DNA from: Rhodococcoides kyotonense | GTDB taxonomy: Bacteria > Actinomycetota > Actinomycetes > Mycobacteriales > Mycobacteriaceae | Direction: 5' to 3' | NCBI RefSeq assembly: GCF_900188125.1 | Contig: NZ_FZOW01000005.1 | Location: 1-64,000, forward strand | DNA: 64,000 nucleotides | Shown: one piece after another, positions 49,566 through 58,663 of the stretch | Layout: every line of letters starts with the position of its first letter | Numbering within the stretch: the first letter of the stretch is position 1 | Position numbers and translations under genes: made by a program | Notes under the pieces: generated by a model | What the model was told of the DNA's origin: nothing | What the model saw: only the letters and a program-made list of their open reading frames with translations | Databases searched by the model: none

Positions 49566-50675
49566 GTGACGACCAACATGCTCGTAGCCCGGCTGCACGA
49601 GATCGATCAGCCCATGAAGCTCGAGTACCTGCCGGTCCCCACCCCGCGGCCGACCGATGTCGTCGTCCAGGTCAAGGCATGCAACGTTGTTCCCAACCTC
49701 CGTAACGTCCTCGCCACCTACGCCGAGTGGTTCCCCTATCTCCCGTTGCCGCAGCTTCCTGCAGTCTTCGGTCTCGACTCCTCCGGCGTCGTCTCCGCCG
49801 TGGGGGAGCACGTGACGGACGTCTCGGTCGGTGACCGCGTGTATGTCAACCCCGGGCTGTCCTGTGGAGCGTGCCGCGCATGCCGCGAAGGCAAAGACCA
49901 GAACTGCGACAGCTACACCTTCATGGGGTACTTCGCGTTCGGACCCGAAGGCCAGAAGTGCTTCGACGCCTACCCGTACGGCGGACTGGGGGAGTACCTC
50001 ACTGCTCCGCAGCGCAACCTCGTCAAGCTCCCTGACTCCGTGACCTTCGAAGAAGGCGCCCGATTCGGCTACCTGGGAACCTCGTATTCCGCACTCCGCA
50101 AAGCGAATGCGGGCCCGGGCAAGACCGTTCTGATCGACGGGATCTCCGGAACCCTGGGCCTGGGAGCATGCCTGAACGCCCTCGCACTCGGCGTCACCAA
50201 AATCTTCGGCACCGGCCGTAACGCCGAACTCCTCGCCGACGTCAGGGCCATCGCACCCGATCGCATCGAAGTACTCCCGATCGGCGAAGGAGACCTGGGC
50301 GCATGGCTCCGTGAGCACAACGACGGTGAAGGCGCCGACATCGTCATCAGCTCGGTCGGGCCAGGTGCGCCGGCCGAGTCGATCACCGACGCACTGGCAA
50401 GCCTGCGCCGCGGCGGCATCGCCGTCGACATCGGCGGAATGATGGAAAAGCCTGCGCTGGACCTGTTTTCGATGATGTGCTCGCAGATCTCGGTACTCGG
50501 CAGTCTCTGGTTCTCGACCGGTGAAGCGCAGGACATGGCAGATCTCGCCGCAACGGGAATGCTCGACCTGTCGGTACTCGAACACCACGCTTTCCCGCTG
50601 GAGAAAATCAACGAAGCCCTCGACAGCCTCCCGGCGCGTCACGGCGGATTCACCAACTTCATCAGCGTGCCCTGA
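49566..50675 (+). CDS. Medium-chain (MDR) alcohol dehydrogenase/reductase
   Basis: A 369-residue MDR-family NAD(P)-dependent oxidoreductase. The GTG 49566 start has aggaga nine bases upstream; an ATG at 49512 overlapping the previous stop would add 18 residues. The structural-zinc loop is intact (CGACRACREGKDQNC). The usual catalytic GHE is GLD (VFGLDSSGVV), so the catalytic zinc site is damaged or different. The cofactor motif is IDGISGTLGLGACLNAL. Possible roles are dehydrogenase or enoate/quinone reductase on a pathway intermediate. Confidence 0.85.
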   Translation: MTTNMLVARLHEIDQPMKLEYLPVPTPRPTDVVVQVKACNVVPNLRNVLATYAEWFPYLPLPQLPAVFGLDSSGVVSAVGEHVTDVSVGDRVYVNPGLSCGACRACREGKDQNCDSYTFMGYFAFGPEGQKCFDAYPYGGLGEYLTAPQRNLVKLPDSVTFEEGARFGYLGTSYSALRKANAGPGKTVLIDGISGTLGLGACLNALALGVTKIFGTGRNAELLADVRAIAPDRIEVLPIGEGDLGAWLREHNDGEGADIVISSVGPGAPAESITDALASLRRGGIAVDIGGMMEKPALDLFSMMCSQISVLGSLWFSTGEAQDMADLAATGMLDLSVLEHHAFPLEKINEALDSLPARHGGFTNFISVP

Positions 50676-50774
50676 CTAGGCACTACCTCCAATTGCAACG
50701 GACCACCGCCCCGCCACGCACACTACTGACCGTCTAGAAGGTCAGCCGACACAGCCAGTAGAAACGGAACAATC

Positions 50775-52178
50775 ATGACCACACGGGCGACACCCCCTCC
50801 GGCAAAAAAGCCGAAAGCGAGCTCGCCATTGCGTGTTGCGATGGCCAGCTTCATCGGGACCACAGTCGAGTACTACGACTTCTTCATCTACGGCACCGCC
50901 GCCGCTCTGGTGTTCCCGAAATTGTTCTTCCCCGACGCTTCCCCTCTCATGGGAGTACTCCTGTCGTTCGCCACCTTCGGTGTGGGCTTCCTCGCCCGTC
51001 CCCTCGGTGGGGTGGTGTTCGGCCACTACGGCGACCGTCTCGGGCGCAAGAAAATGCTGGTCCTCTCGCTGGTCGGCATGGGAGCAGCGACATTCCTGAT
51101 GGGCGTGCTCCCCAGCTACGCGACCATCGGAATCGCCGCACCGATCCTGCTCACACTGCTCAGACTGCTTCAAGGGTTCGCCGTCGGCGGCGAGTGGGGT
51201 GGTGCGACGCTGATGGCAGTCGAGCATGCACCGAAAACGAAAAAGGGCTTCTTCGGCTCGTTCTCTCAGATGGGCGCGCCGGCAGGCGTCAGCCTGGCGA
51301 CTCTGGCCTTCTTCGCAGTCTCACAGTTGCCCGACGATCAGTTCCTCAGCTGGGGCTGGCGCATCCCGTTCCTCGTCAGCTCGATTCTCATCGTGGTCGG
51401 GCTCGTCATCCGGCTCACCCTCGAGGAAAGCCCGGATTTCGAAAAAGTCGTCGACACCAACGCCGTCACACGCATGCCGATCGTCGAAGCATTCCGCAAG
51501 CACCGCAAGGAAATACTCCTCATCGCCGGCACCTACCTCAGCCAAGGTGTATTCGCCTACATCTGCATGGCGTACCTGGTCTCGTATGGAACAAGCGTCG
51601 CCGAGATCACCCGAACGCAAGCACTGGCAGGGGTATTCGTTGCGGGAATCGTTGCAGTAGTGCTGTATCCGGTATTCGGATCCCTGTCCGACACCTTCGG
51701 TCGCAAGACCATGTACCTCATCGGTGCCGTGGCCATGGGAGTCGTCATCGGACCGGCGTTCCTGCTCATCAACACCGGAAATCCGTGGCTGTTCATGACC
51801 GCACTGGTCCTGGTGTTCGGCATCGCGATGGCTCCTGCAGCCGGCGTCACCGGATCACTGTTTTCGATGATTTTCGACGCAGACGTCCGATACTCCGGCG
51901 TCTCCATCGGCTACACCATCTCGCAGGTAGTGGGCTCGGCCTTCGCGCCGACCATTGCCACCGCGCTGTACGCAGCTACAGATTCGAGTGTCTCGATAGT
52001 GATCTACCTGGTCGTGGTTTCGACCATCTCGATTGTCTCCGTGATCCTGCTGCCCGGAGGGTGGGGTCGCAACGGCGCCGCGATGCAGCTCGTAGCCGAC
52101 GGCGGTCACTCGAATGCCGCGACCTCCATCCCCGCCACAGCGCCTGCGGCCAGATCTGCGGAGATGGACGCGGTCTGA
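50775..52178 (+). CDS. MFS transporter, metabolite:H+ symporter family
   Basis: A 467-residue, 12-helix permease of the MHS (ShiA/ProP-like) family. The signature after helix 2 is GHYGDRLGRKKMLV and the repeat-half copy is GSLSDTFGRKTMYL. The start TTVEYYDFFIYG is typical of MHS proteins that import organic acids. It ends the luciferase-like operon, so it probably imports the pathway substrate, likely an aromatic carboxylate. Confidence 0.9.
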   Translation: MTTRATPPPAKKPKASSPLRVAMASFIGTTVEYYDFFIYGTAAALVFPKLFFPDASPLMGVLLSFATFGVGFLARPLGGVVFGHYGDRLGRKKMLVLSLVGMGAATFLMGVLPSYATIGIAAPILLTLLRLLQGFAVGGEWGGATLMAVEHAPKTKKGFFGSFSQMGAPAGVSLATLAFFAVSQLPDDQFLSWGWRIPFLVSSILIVVGLVIRLTLEESPDFEKVVDTNAVTRMPIVEAFRKHRKEILLIAGTYLSQGVFAYICMAYLVSYGTSVAEITRTQALAGVFVAGIVAVVLYPVFGSLSDTFGRKTMYLIGAVAMGVVIGPAFLLINTGNPWLFMTALVLVFGIAMAPAAGVTGSLFSMIFDADVRYSGVSIGYTISQVVGSAFAPTIATALYAATDSSVSIVIYLVVVSTISIVSVILLPGGWGRNGAAMQLVADGGHSNAATSIPATAPAARSAEMDAV

Positions 52179-52203
52179 AGCCAATGCAGCTGAGGATATC
52201 GAG

Positions 52204-52540
52204 GTGACCGCGCTCGACGGCACAGCCGCGTCGGTGACCGGTGCCAGTAGAGGATTGAGCGCCGCTATCGCCGCCGCGGATGCCGCTGATGGAGCCCTGG
52301 TGTTGGTGCACTACGGCTCCGATCGACACGCGGCGTCGAGTCATTCCGGCGCGGCGGCACGCAGCATTGGAGGGCTCGGCGGTACCGACGGACGTCGCTG
52401 CGGTGGTGCGGTTCCTCGCTTCACCAGCCTCGCAATGGATTACCGGTCAGACGATCGACGCGACGGGAGGCAATCGTCTGCGATGTCAGCACGCCGAGCG
52501 GGGCAATCAATCGCGGGTCATTCCTCAGGATGCCCGGTAG
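52204..52540 (+). pseudogene. Remnant of a short-chain dehydrogenase/reductase
   Basis: The 5' part reads LDGTAASVTGASRGLSAAIA and then ALVLVHYGS, the N-terminal NAD(P)-binding end of an SDR. A frame change and the loss of most of the protein (no Tyr-x-x-x-Lys) lead to a C-terminal piece in another frame, TDVAAVVRFLASPASQWITG, followed by QTIDATGG (about 52385-52480). The gene is internally deleted and frameshifted. It lies between the transporter and iclR genes and may have been a dehydrogenase step of the pathway. Confidence 0.8.
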
Positions 52541-53276
52541 AGGTGCGCGCGAGCATTCGTCCCAGAGCGAGCGCCGCTGTGCGGACTGCAGGGGCGAGCA
52601 ATTCGGGTGCGAAGCGGTCTGTGGGCACCGACACCGACAGTGCGGCAATGGGTTCACCGGCGAGTAGTACGGGCGAGGCGAGGCAGCATCCACCCATCGC
52701 GGCTTCCTCTCGCTCGATCGCGATACCGGTGCGGCGAATCGAATCCAATTCACGAGCCAGCACCTTCGGATCGGTGATCGACCTCGGCGTGTATCGACGC
52801 AGTGGACGGGAGAGGACCCCCTCCTGCACCGCCGGGTCTTCTGGAGCCAGCAGCGCCTTCCCGACTGCGGTACAGGTCAGCGGCAACCGCCCACCGATCT
52901 GCGAGGGCAAAGGAAACGAGGAGTGGCCATGAATCTTCTCCACGTACACAGCATCGTGACCATCGCGAACCGCGAGATGCACGGTCTGCTCGGTCACCGC
53001 GAACAGATCCTGCATGAACGGCACTGCAGCAGTGCGCAATCGGTGTTTGAGTCCCACGCGTTCACCCAATTCGAACAACGCCAACCCGAGCTCGAAAGTG
53101 TTGCCCCGGCGCGAAAGCCAACCGAGTTCTGCCAGATCGACGAGCAACCGGTGCGTGGTCGAACGCGGCAACCCGGTGCGAGTGGTCACCTCGGCCAGCG
53201 TCAACGCAGTCCCTCCGGGAAACACGTCCAATACCAGTGCCGACCGCTGCAATACCGACAGTGCATCCCGTTTCAT
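52518..53276 (-). CDS. IclR family regulator
   Basis: A 252-residue regulator of the class that controls mhp/hpp-type aromatic operons. The N-terminal winged helix is ALTLAEVTTRTGLPRSTTHRLLVDL; the C-terminal effector domain has VGKALLAPEDP and a conserved-looking GGCCLASPVLL. ATG 53276 is chosen; an ATG six codons upstream is possible. It is divergent from the hydratase-to-hydrolase operon with 47 bases between, so it most likely controls that promoter. Confidence 0.92.
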   Translation of the reverse strand: MKRDALSVLQRSALVLDVFPGGTALTLAEVTTRTGLPRSTTHRLLVDLAELGWLSRRGNTFELGLALFELGERVGLKHRLRTAAVPFMQDLFAVTEQTVHLAVRDGHDAVYVEKIHGHSSFPLPSQIGGRLPLTCTAVGKALLAPEDPAVQEGVLSRPLRRYTPRSITDPKVLARELDSIRRTGIAIEREEAAMGGCCLASPVLLAGEPIAALSVSVPTDRFAPELLAPAVRTAALALGRMLARTSTGHPEE

Positions 53277-53323
53277 GGGACAGATCCTATCCATATCAAC
53301 AGAGCGGGAATAGCGTGAATTTC

Positions 53324-54115
53324 ATGACCACTGTGGAACAGCACACGATCAGCGAAGCGGCCGACCGTCTGGCCGATGCCGCGAGAACAGCCACACCCTG
53401 CGGTCCGGTCCGCGATCTCATCGGACGCGAAGACATCGATGCCGCCTACCGCATCCAGTCACGCAACATCGATGCACTGCTCGCATCCGGCCGCACCGTT
53501 GTCGGCCGCAAGATCGGACTGACCTCACCGGCCGTGCAGAAACAACTCGGGGTCGATCAACCGGACTTCGGTGTCCTGCTCGATGACTTCGACGTCTCCG
53601 GCGACGACGCAGTGGATTCGACGCGACTGCTGCAGCCCCGCATCGAGGCAGAAATCGCGTTCGTTCTCTCCTCGGACATCGACAAACCGATCACCGCCGA
53701 ACAGGCACCCTCGTTCGTCGACCAGGTCTTCGCCTCGTTCGAAATCGTCGACAGCCGCATCGCGGGCTGGGACATCAGCCTCGCGGACACCGTCGCCGAC
53801 AATGCCTCTTCCGGCCTGTATGTCCTGGGCGAGAGCATCTCTCGCGCTGACGCCCCGGATCTCGCCGAGGTCACCATGGCCATGACCGCCGACGGCGAAC
53901 AGGTCTCCGCAGGCAAGGGCTCGGACTGCCTCGGAAGCCCATGGGAGGCGCTGGTGTGGTTGGCCAACACCAGCCTGTCCTACGGATCACCGCTGCGCGC
54001 CCGTGAAGTGATCCTCTCCGGCGCCCTCGGCCCCATGGTCGCCGTCACTCCCGGCTCCACATATGTGGCATCGATCTCCGGAATCGGCAATGTCACAGCA
54101 ACATTCACGGCTTGA
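53324..54115 (+). CDS. mhpD: 2-keto-4-pentenoate hydratase
   Basis: Adds water to 2-hydroxypenta-2,4-dienoate to give 4-hydroxy-2-oxovalerate in meta-cleavage pathways. The 263 residues are close to E. coli Mhp[19 protein letters not shown] and [14 protein letters not shown] (metal-binding Glu pair) are typical. Start ATG 53324; GTG 53315 is possible. First gene of the lower-pathway operon. Confidence 0.93.
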   Translation: MTTVEQHTISEAADRLADAARTATPCGPVRDLIGREDIDAAYRIQSRNIDALLASGRTVVGRKIGLTSPAVQKQLGVDQPDFGVLLDDFDVSGDDAVDSTRLLQPRIEAEIAFVLSSDIDKPITAEQAPSFVDQVFASFEIVDSRIAGWDISLADTVADNASSGLYVLGESISRADAPDLAEVTMAMTADGEQVSAGKGSDCLGSPWEALVWLANTSLSYGSPLRAREVILSGALGPMVAVTPGSTYVASISGIGNVTATFTA

Positions 54116-54155
54116 CCGACTCCGCACGAACCTCGAACAAGAATCGAAGGACATC

Positions 54156-55103
54156 ATGAGCAAGACCAAAGTAGCGGTGATCGGGTCCGGCAACATCGGC
54201 ACCGATCTCGTCATCAAACTCGAGCGAGTAGCGAAGAACGTCGAAATCGCAGTCCTCGTCGGCATCGACCCGGCCTCCGACGGGCTCGCCCGGGCACGCC
54301 GGCTGGGGATCAGCACCGTGGACTCCGGCGTCCAGGGCCTGATCGAGCACCCCGAGTTCGCCGACATCGACATCATCTTCGACTCGACCTCCGCCAAAGC
54401 ACACGTCGCCAACGAAGAAGCCTTGCGGCCCTACAACAAGCGGTTGATCGATCTCACTCCCGCAGCTATCGGACCATACGTCGTCCCAGCAGTGAATCTC
54501 GACGAGCACCTCGGGGCACCCGATGTGAACATGGTGACCTGCGGCGGACAGGCCACGATCCCGATCGTCGCCGCGATCTCACAGGTGACACCCGTGCATT
54601 ACGCCGAGATCGTCGCGTCGATCGCATCGAAATCTGCCGGTCCCGGCACGAGGGCGAATATCGACGAGTTCACCGAAACCACTTCCGAGGCAATCGAAAA
54701 GGTCGGGGGAGCGGCCCACGGCAAAGCCATCATCGTCCTCAATCCGGCCGAGCCGCCGCTGATCATGCGCGACACCGTTCTCGCGCTCGTGTCGAACCCG
54801 GACCAGGGTGCGATCCGTGCGTCCATTCTGGACATGGTCGCCAAAGTGTCGGCCTACGTGCCGGGTTACCGACTCAAGCAGGACGTCCAGTTCACCCAAC
54901 TCGACGACGCCGAATCCGTCGCCACCTTGACCGGCGGCGTCGACCAGGGGCCCGGGCTGTGGAAGGTGTCGGTGTTCCTCGAAGTCGAAGGCGCTGCGCA
55001 CTATTTGCCCGCCTATGCCGGCAATCTCGACATCATGACCTCTGCCGCCCTGCAGGTCGCGGAGAAAATTGCAGAGAACGCGTCACTGGAGGCAGCACGA
55101 TGA
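54156..55103 (+). CDS. mhpF: Acylating acetaldehyde dehydrogenase
   Basis: Oxidises acetaldehyde to acetyl-CoA with NAD+ and CoA, channelled from the aldolase. The 315-residue product has the Rossmann motif [11 protein letters not shown] and the catalytic Cys129 in [12 protein letters not shown]. gaagga precedes the ATG. The stop overlaps the aldolase start (ATGA), consistent with the stable aldolase-dehydrogenase complex. Confidence 0.95.
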   Translation: MSKTKVAVIGSGNIGTDLVIKLERVAKNVEIAVLVGIDPASDGLARARRLGISTVDSGVQGLIEHPEFADIDIIFDSTSAKAHVANEEALRPYNKRLIDLTPAAIGPYVVPAVNLDEHLGAPDVNMVTCGGQATIPIVAAISQVTPVHYAEIVASIASKSAGPGTRANIDEFTETTSEAIEKVGGAAHGKAIIVLNPAEPPLIMRDTVLALVSNPDQGAIRASILDMVAKVSAYVPGYRLKQDVQFTQLDDAESVATLTGGVDQGPGLWKVSVFLEVEGAAHYLPAYAGNLDIMTSAALQVAEKIAENASLEAAR

Positions 55104-56146
55104 GTGAGACCACGACACGACCGACCGCGGTCGACGGCGCCGCCCTCTACATTCAGGACGTGACCCTCCGCGACGGTATGCATGCCATGCGGCATCGCAC
55201 CAGCCCCGAGAACGTCGCCCGCGTGGCCAGCGCGCTCGACAGCGCCGGAGTCGATGCAATCGAGGTCACGCACGGTGACGGCCTCGCCGGCCACAGCCTG
55301 ACCTACGGGCCGGGCAGCAACACCGACTGGGACTGGATCGAAGCAGCCGCCGCCGTGGTGCACCGCGCCAAACTCACCACCCTGCTGCTCCCCGGAGTTG
55401 GGACCGTGGCTGAGCTCGAGCATGCTTTCAAGCTGGGTGTGACGTCGGTGCGGGTGGCGACGCACTGCACGGAAGCGGATGTTTCCGCGCAGCACATCGG
55501 CAAAGCACGTGAGCTCGGAATGGATGTCTCCGGGTTCTTGATGATGTCTCATCTCGCCGAACCGGCTCAGCTCGCCGAGCAAGCAAAATTGATGGAATCG
55601 TATGGGGCGCACTGTGTGTACGTCACCGATTCGGGTGGTCGTTTGACGATGAACGGGGTCCGCGACCGGGTGCGCGCGTACCGGGAGGTGCTCGATGCCG
55701 AGACGCAGATCGGTATTCACGCGCACCAGAATCTGTCGCTGTCGGTCGCCAATTCTGTTGTGGCAGTCGAAGAAGGCGTCACCCGAGTCGATGCATCGCT
55801 TGCCGGTCACGGTGCGGGTGCGGGTAACTGCCCGATCGAGCCGTTCGTTGCCGTCGCCGATCTGCATGGGTGGAAGCACAATTGTGATCTGTTCGGGTTG
55901 CAGGACGCGGCCGACGACATCGTTCGACCGTTGCAGGACAGGCCCGTTCAGGTCGACCGCGAAACGCTGACCCTCGGATATGCCGGTGTCTACTCCAGCT
56001 TCCTCCGCCACGCCGAGACTGCCGCCAAGCAGTACGGACTCGACACCCGAGCAATCCTGCTCGCCGTCGGAGAACGCGGACTCGTCGGCGGACAGGAAGA
56101 CCTGATCACCGACATCGCACTCGACCTCGCGGCAGCCAAGAACTGA
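55100..56146 (+). CDS. mhpE: 4-hydroxy-2-oxovalerate aldolase
   Basis: DRE-TIM/HMG-CoA-lyase-fold aldolase that splits 4-hydroxy-2-oxovalerate into pyruvate and acetaldehyde; 348 residues. [16 protein letters not shown] carries the DRE-like start (Arg-Asp). [13 protein letters not shown] is the metal-binding His motif, and [17 protein letters not shown] is also conserved. The longer upstream frame is excluded because it overlaps mhpF. Pairs with the preceding dehydrogenase. Confidence 0.95.
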   Translation: MSETTTRPTAVDGAALYIQDVTLRDGMHAMRHRTSPENVARVASALDSAGVDAIEVTHGDGLAGHSLTYGPGSNTDWDWIEAAAAVVHRAKLTTLLLPGVGTVAELEHAFKLGVTSVRVATHCTEADVSAQHIGKARELGMDVSGFLMMSHLAEPAQLAEQAKLMESYGAHCVYVTDSGGRLTMNGVRDRVRAYREVLDAETQIGIHAHQNLSLSVANSVVAVEEGVTRVDASLAGHGAGAGNCPIEPFVAVADLHGWKHNCDLFGLQDAADDIVRPLQDRPVQVDRETLTLGYAGVYSSFLRHAETAAKQYGLDTRAILLAVGERGLVGGQEDLITDIALDLAAAKN

Positions 56147-56192
56147 CGTCAAGCGAGTAGACGACATCCATCGCACATCTACAGGAGCATCA

Positions 56193-57062
56193 ATGACAAG
56201 CACAGTCCAGACGCCGGATTACACCACGGACAGTTTCTTCGGCCTCGAAGACAAATGGCTCTCGACCGCCGATGGGGAGCTCACCCACTACCACGAGCTC
56301 GGCGAAGGCACGCCCATCCTGTTTTTGCACGGCTCGGGTACCGGCGTGACCGCTGCCGCCAACTGGTGGCTGAACTTGCCGGAGCTCAGCCAGTACGGCC
56401 GTTGCATCGCAATCGATTCGATCGGGTACGGCCAAAGCGTCGTCGCCGACGGTACGGAATACGGAATCCGCGAATGGGTCCGTCATGCCGTGCGCGTCCT
56501 CGACGCATTAGGTATCGAGAAGACCTGGATCGTCGGTAACTCACTGGGCGGATGGCTGGCGTTCCAGTTCGCCATCGATTTCCCGGAGAGGCTGCTCGGT
56601 GTCGTATCCATGGGTACCGGTGGCGCGAAGCTGACCAGCGCATTGAAGGGGCACTCGAATCCCACGTTGTCCGAGGAAGGTGTGCGGCGAACACTCGAAC
56701 AGTTCGTCGTGGACAAGTCCCTCGTCACCGACACCTTGGTGTCCTTGCGTTACCAGTCGGCGCTGAACGACACCGCAACGGACCGATTGGCCGAGGTTGT
56801 CGCCGCACGTGACCGCGATCGAACCGAACTGCCGCTCGACTTCGATGTCCTGGCGACACTCGAAATCCCGGTGCTACTCATTCACGGCGTGCAAGACGTC
56901 GTCATTCCTGTTTCGCGTACCTGGGAACTGTTGAACATCATCCCCAACGCGGACGCGCACATCTTCAGCCAGTGCGGACACTGGTCGCAGGTGGAGCGTG
57001 CCGATGAATTCAACGAAGTGATCGGGCTCTATCTCGGCCGCCAACTCGCTGACGCCCACTGA
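56193..57062 (+). CDS. mhpC: Meta-cleavage product C-C hydrolase
   Basis: Alpha/beta hydrolase that cleaves the ring-opened product into 2-hydroxypentadienoate and an organic acid. The 289-residue product has the triad Ser117 (GNSLGGW), Asp235 (HGVQDVVIP) and His263 (QCGHWS), plus the oxyanion segment HGSGTG. It closes the lower-pathway operon; a terminator follows. Its substrate comes from the mhpB-type dioxygenase 10 kb upstream. Confidence 0.93.
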   Translation: MTSTVQTPDYTTDSFFGLEDKWLSTADGELTHYHELGEGTPILFLHGSGTGVTAAANWWLNLPELSQYGRCIAIDSIGYGQSVVADGTEYGIREWVRHAVRVLDALGIEKTWIVGNSLGGWLAFQFAIDFPERLLGVVSMGTGGAKLTSALKGHSNPTLSEEGVRRTLEQFVVDKSLVTDTLVSLRYQSALNDTATDRLAEVVAARDRDRTELPLDFDVLATLEIPVLLIHGVQDVVIPVSRTWELLNIIPNADAHIFSQCGHWSQVERADEFNEVIGLYLGRQLADAH

Positions 57063-57079
57063 CCTACCAGCAGTTTCCC

Positions 57080-57118
57080 GCACAAGCGCCGAACAGTATC
57101 CACGTTCGGCGCTCGTGC
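57080..57118 (+). terminator. Terminator after mhpC
   Basis: A stem gcacaagcgccgaac (57080-57094) with gttcggcgctcgtgc (57104-57118), one internal mismatch, loop of nine bases, 17 bases after the mhpC stop. Confidence 0.8.
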
Positions 57119-57154
57119 GATGCTCGCTGCACCCAGCAAGGAGTCACTGATCCG

Positions 57155-57355
57155 ATGAGCAAGGTCCGAGCAACGGTCAATTCCAGCGGGGGCGACATCG
57201 CACTGATTCGCTTTCTGGTCCTAGTCGGCGGCTACGCGGCTATCAGTCGGTTCGTCTTCGACGCGTTCTGGGACAGGTCGATCTTGGTCGGCATCGCCGT
57301 TGCAGCGGTTGTCCACTTGGCCTTGTCTTTTGCTGCTCGCCGCTCAGCGTCGTGA
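57155..57355 (+). CDS. Small two-helix membrane protein
   Basis: A 66-residue protein with hydrophobic segments at about 18-35 and 45-60 and basic ends. aaggag lies 11 bases before the ATG, which is a little far. It is not recognised. It lies after the operon terminator, so it may be independent. Possible accessory to transport, but nothing supports a function. Confidence 0.55.
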   Translation: MSKVRATVNSSGGDIALIRFLVLVGGYAAISRFVFDAFWDRSILVGIAVAAVVHLALSFAARRSAS

Positions 57356-57611
57356 TTCAATAATCCTGTGCCGCACTCTATGGGTGGCCTATATCAACAC
57401 AACTGCGATCGCTGCGCCGACTACCGTCTCGACGGCGCGGGCCCACAGCGTCGCCCCCGGTGCGGGCCCGGTGTCGAAGGGGTACAGGAGCCCGATCGTC
57501 GTCGGTGTCGAGCAGCTGTCGAAGGGGGTTAATCTGCCACCGTGGCAACGAGATGTCTTCGTCCCATGTGGGTACAGCGGCTCGGGTGTCCAATTTTGTG
57601 GGGGGGCGGCC
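57356..57611. other. Intergenic, no gene seen
   Basis: About 250 bases between convergent genes. Overlapping short frames are of chance composition. Confidence 0.5.
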
Positions 57612-58181
57612 CTACAGTTGTTTACGCATGACGACGCGCGGAAACCCGCCTGACACCGCGGTCGTGTCTGTGGCGAACACGAAGCCAGCGGCCTCGAACA
57701 GGTCGCGGGTTCCGACGTAGGCCATCGTGAGATCGACCTTCTCGTCCTTGTTGTCGACGGGGTAGCCCTCCACTGCCGGCGCACCGCTGTCTGCCGCGAA
57801 TTCGACGGCGCCGTCGATCAGAACATGGGCGATTCCTTGCTTGCGGTGTCCCGGGCGAACGCGAATGCACCATATCGACCAGACCGGCGAGTCGTCGACG
57901 TGCGGAATCTTCCGTGACCGCGCGAACGGCAGTTCCGATCGCGGCGCAACGGCGGCCCACCCGACGACTTCTTCGCCGCGGTAAGCGAGCACTCCCGGCG
58001 CAACGTCGCGACGGGTCAATTCCTCGACGTAGGCGCCGCGTTGTGGGCCTGCGAGAGAGTTGTTCGTCTTCGAATCGAGTCGGTGGCTGAGGCACCAGCA
58101 CACCGAGGACGACGGGTTCTTCGGCCCGAGCATCGTCCGCAGGTCGGCAAACACTGTGGCTGCCCGCACCTGATAATCCAC
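57612..58181 (-). CDS. GNAT family N-acetyltransferase
   Basis: A 189-residue acetyltransferase starting at GTG. The acetyl-CoA site is IRVRPGHRKQGIAHVLIDGAV, with a preceding VWSIWCI strand. The N-terminal part LGPKNPSSSVCWCLSHRL is seen in a GNAT subgroup that is often found near stress or resistance genes. It is oriented leftward at the right end of the island and is not part of the catabolic operons. Substrate is unknown. Confidence 0.87.
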   Translation of the reverse strand: MDYQVRAATVFADLRTMLGPKNPSSSVCWCLSHRLDSKTNNSLAGPQRGAYVEELTRRDVAPGVLAYRGEEVVGWAAVAPRSELPFARSRKIPHVDDSPVWSIWCIRVRPGHRKQGIAHVLIDGAVEFAADSGAPAVEGYPVDNKDEKVDLTMAYVGTRDLFEAAGFVFATDTTAVSGGFPRVVMRKQL

Positions 58182-58582
58182 GTAGACAACCTATCGCGAT
58201 CAACGCTTCGGTGACGTGGCTAACGGGGTTTGAGATGTTACGAACCCTGCGTCTATTTCCCGTCCGATCATGGTTCAGAGGCGTAGGCCGTCGGCGATTC
58301 ATTTCATGGTTTGTCGGGTGTCGATGGGGGTTCGATCATCGATTCGGGAAGTCAGGTCATCACTTTGACATCGTCGGTTCGAGTGACCGCACGGATCGGT
58401 CGGTACGAGTACGTTCTCAGGTGCATTCGGACGGACGCTCAGAGGTCATCGTTTACTCATCACTTTGCACCGAGGCCGGCTGTATCCATGCGGATTGCGG
58501 TGGTCACTGGATTCCCCGAATCGCCCGGTCAGTGGCATGGTGGTGGACTCTGTTGTATCCACTGAAATTGTGTTCGTTTAGA
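58182..58582. other. AT-richer right island flank, no gene seen
   Basis: Upstream region of the acetyltransferase, up to the right repeat. A segment around 58430-58472 (ggacgctca...tcatc...ttactcatcactttgc) resembles one near the left end at 42450-42485, roughly three quarters identical over 40 bases. No coding signal. Confidence 0.45.
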
Positions 58583-58637
58583 CAGCGGGTCCGGGGTTCG
58601 AGTCCCTGATGGCGCACACCAAGTGCCCCTGAACAGC
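58583..58637 (+). repeat. Right attachment repeat (attR), tRNA-Lys 3' fragment
   Basis: 55 bases identical to 42171-42225. Here no 5' half of a tRNA precedes it, so it cannot make a tRNA. It continues into a second copy of the terminator hairpin. It marks the right boundary of the island and is probably the original chromosomal 3' end of tRNA-Lys. Confidence 0.88.
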
Positions 58638-58658
58638 ATTTACGCTGTTCCGGGGCAC
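58623..58658 (+). terminator. Displaced tRNA-Lys terminator
   Basis: Stem gtgcccctgaacagc (58623-58637) with gctgttccggggcac (58644-58658), one mismatch, loop atttac, then ttttg. Homologous to the hairpin at 42212-42245. Confidence 0.8.
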
Positions 58659-58663
58659 TTTTG

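Larger units (their letters stand above)
42171..58637. mobile_element. Genomic island in tRNA-Lys carrying an aromatic catabolic cluster
   Basis: About 16.4 kb bounded by perfect 55-bp direct repeats of the tRNA-Lys(CTT) 3' part. Inside are two regulators, about ten catabolic genes, a transporter, an acetyltransferase, two decayed genes and AT-richer flanks. No integrase, excisionase, relaxase or IS transposase is recognisable, so the element is probably immobile now or was moved by an element since lost. Genes to the left continue the conserved M. tuberculosis-like order. The repeats are seen directly; the insertion mechanism is inferred. Confidence 0.8.

Noticed and set aside
58211-58609. 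Frame running into the right tRNA repeat, as an integrase remnant
   Set aside because: Integrase genes often end at the att site, but no Arg/His/Arg/Tyr recombinase residues can be read and the composition is random.
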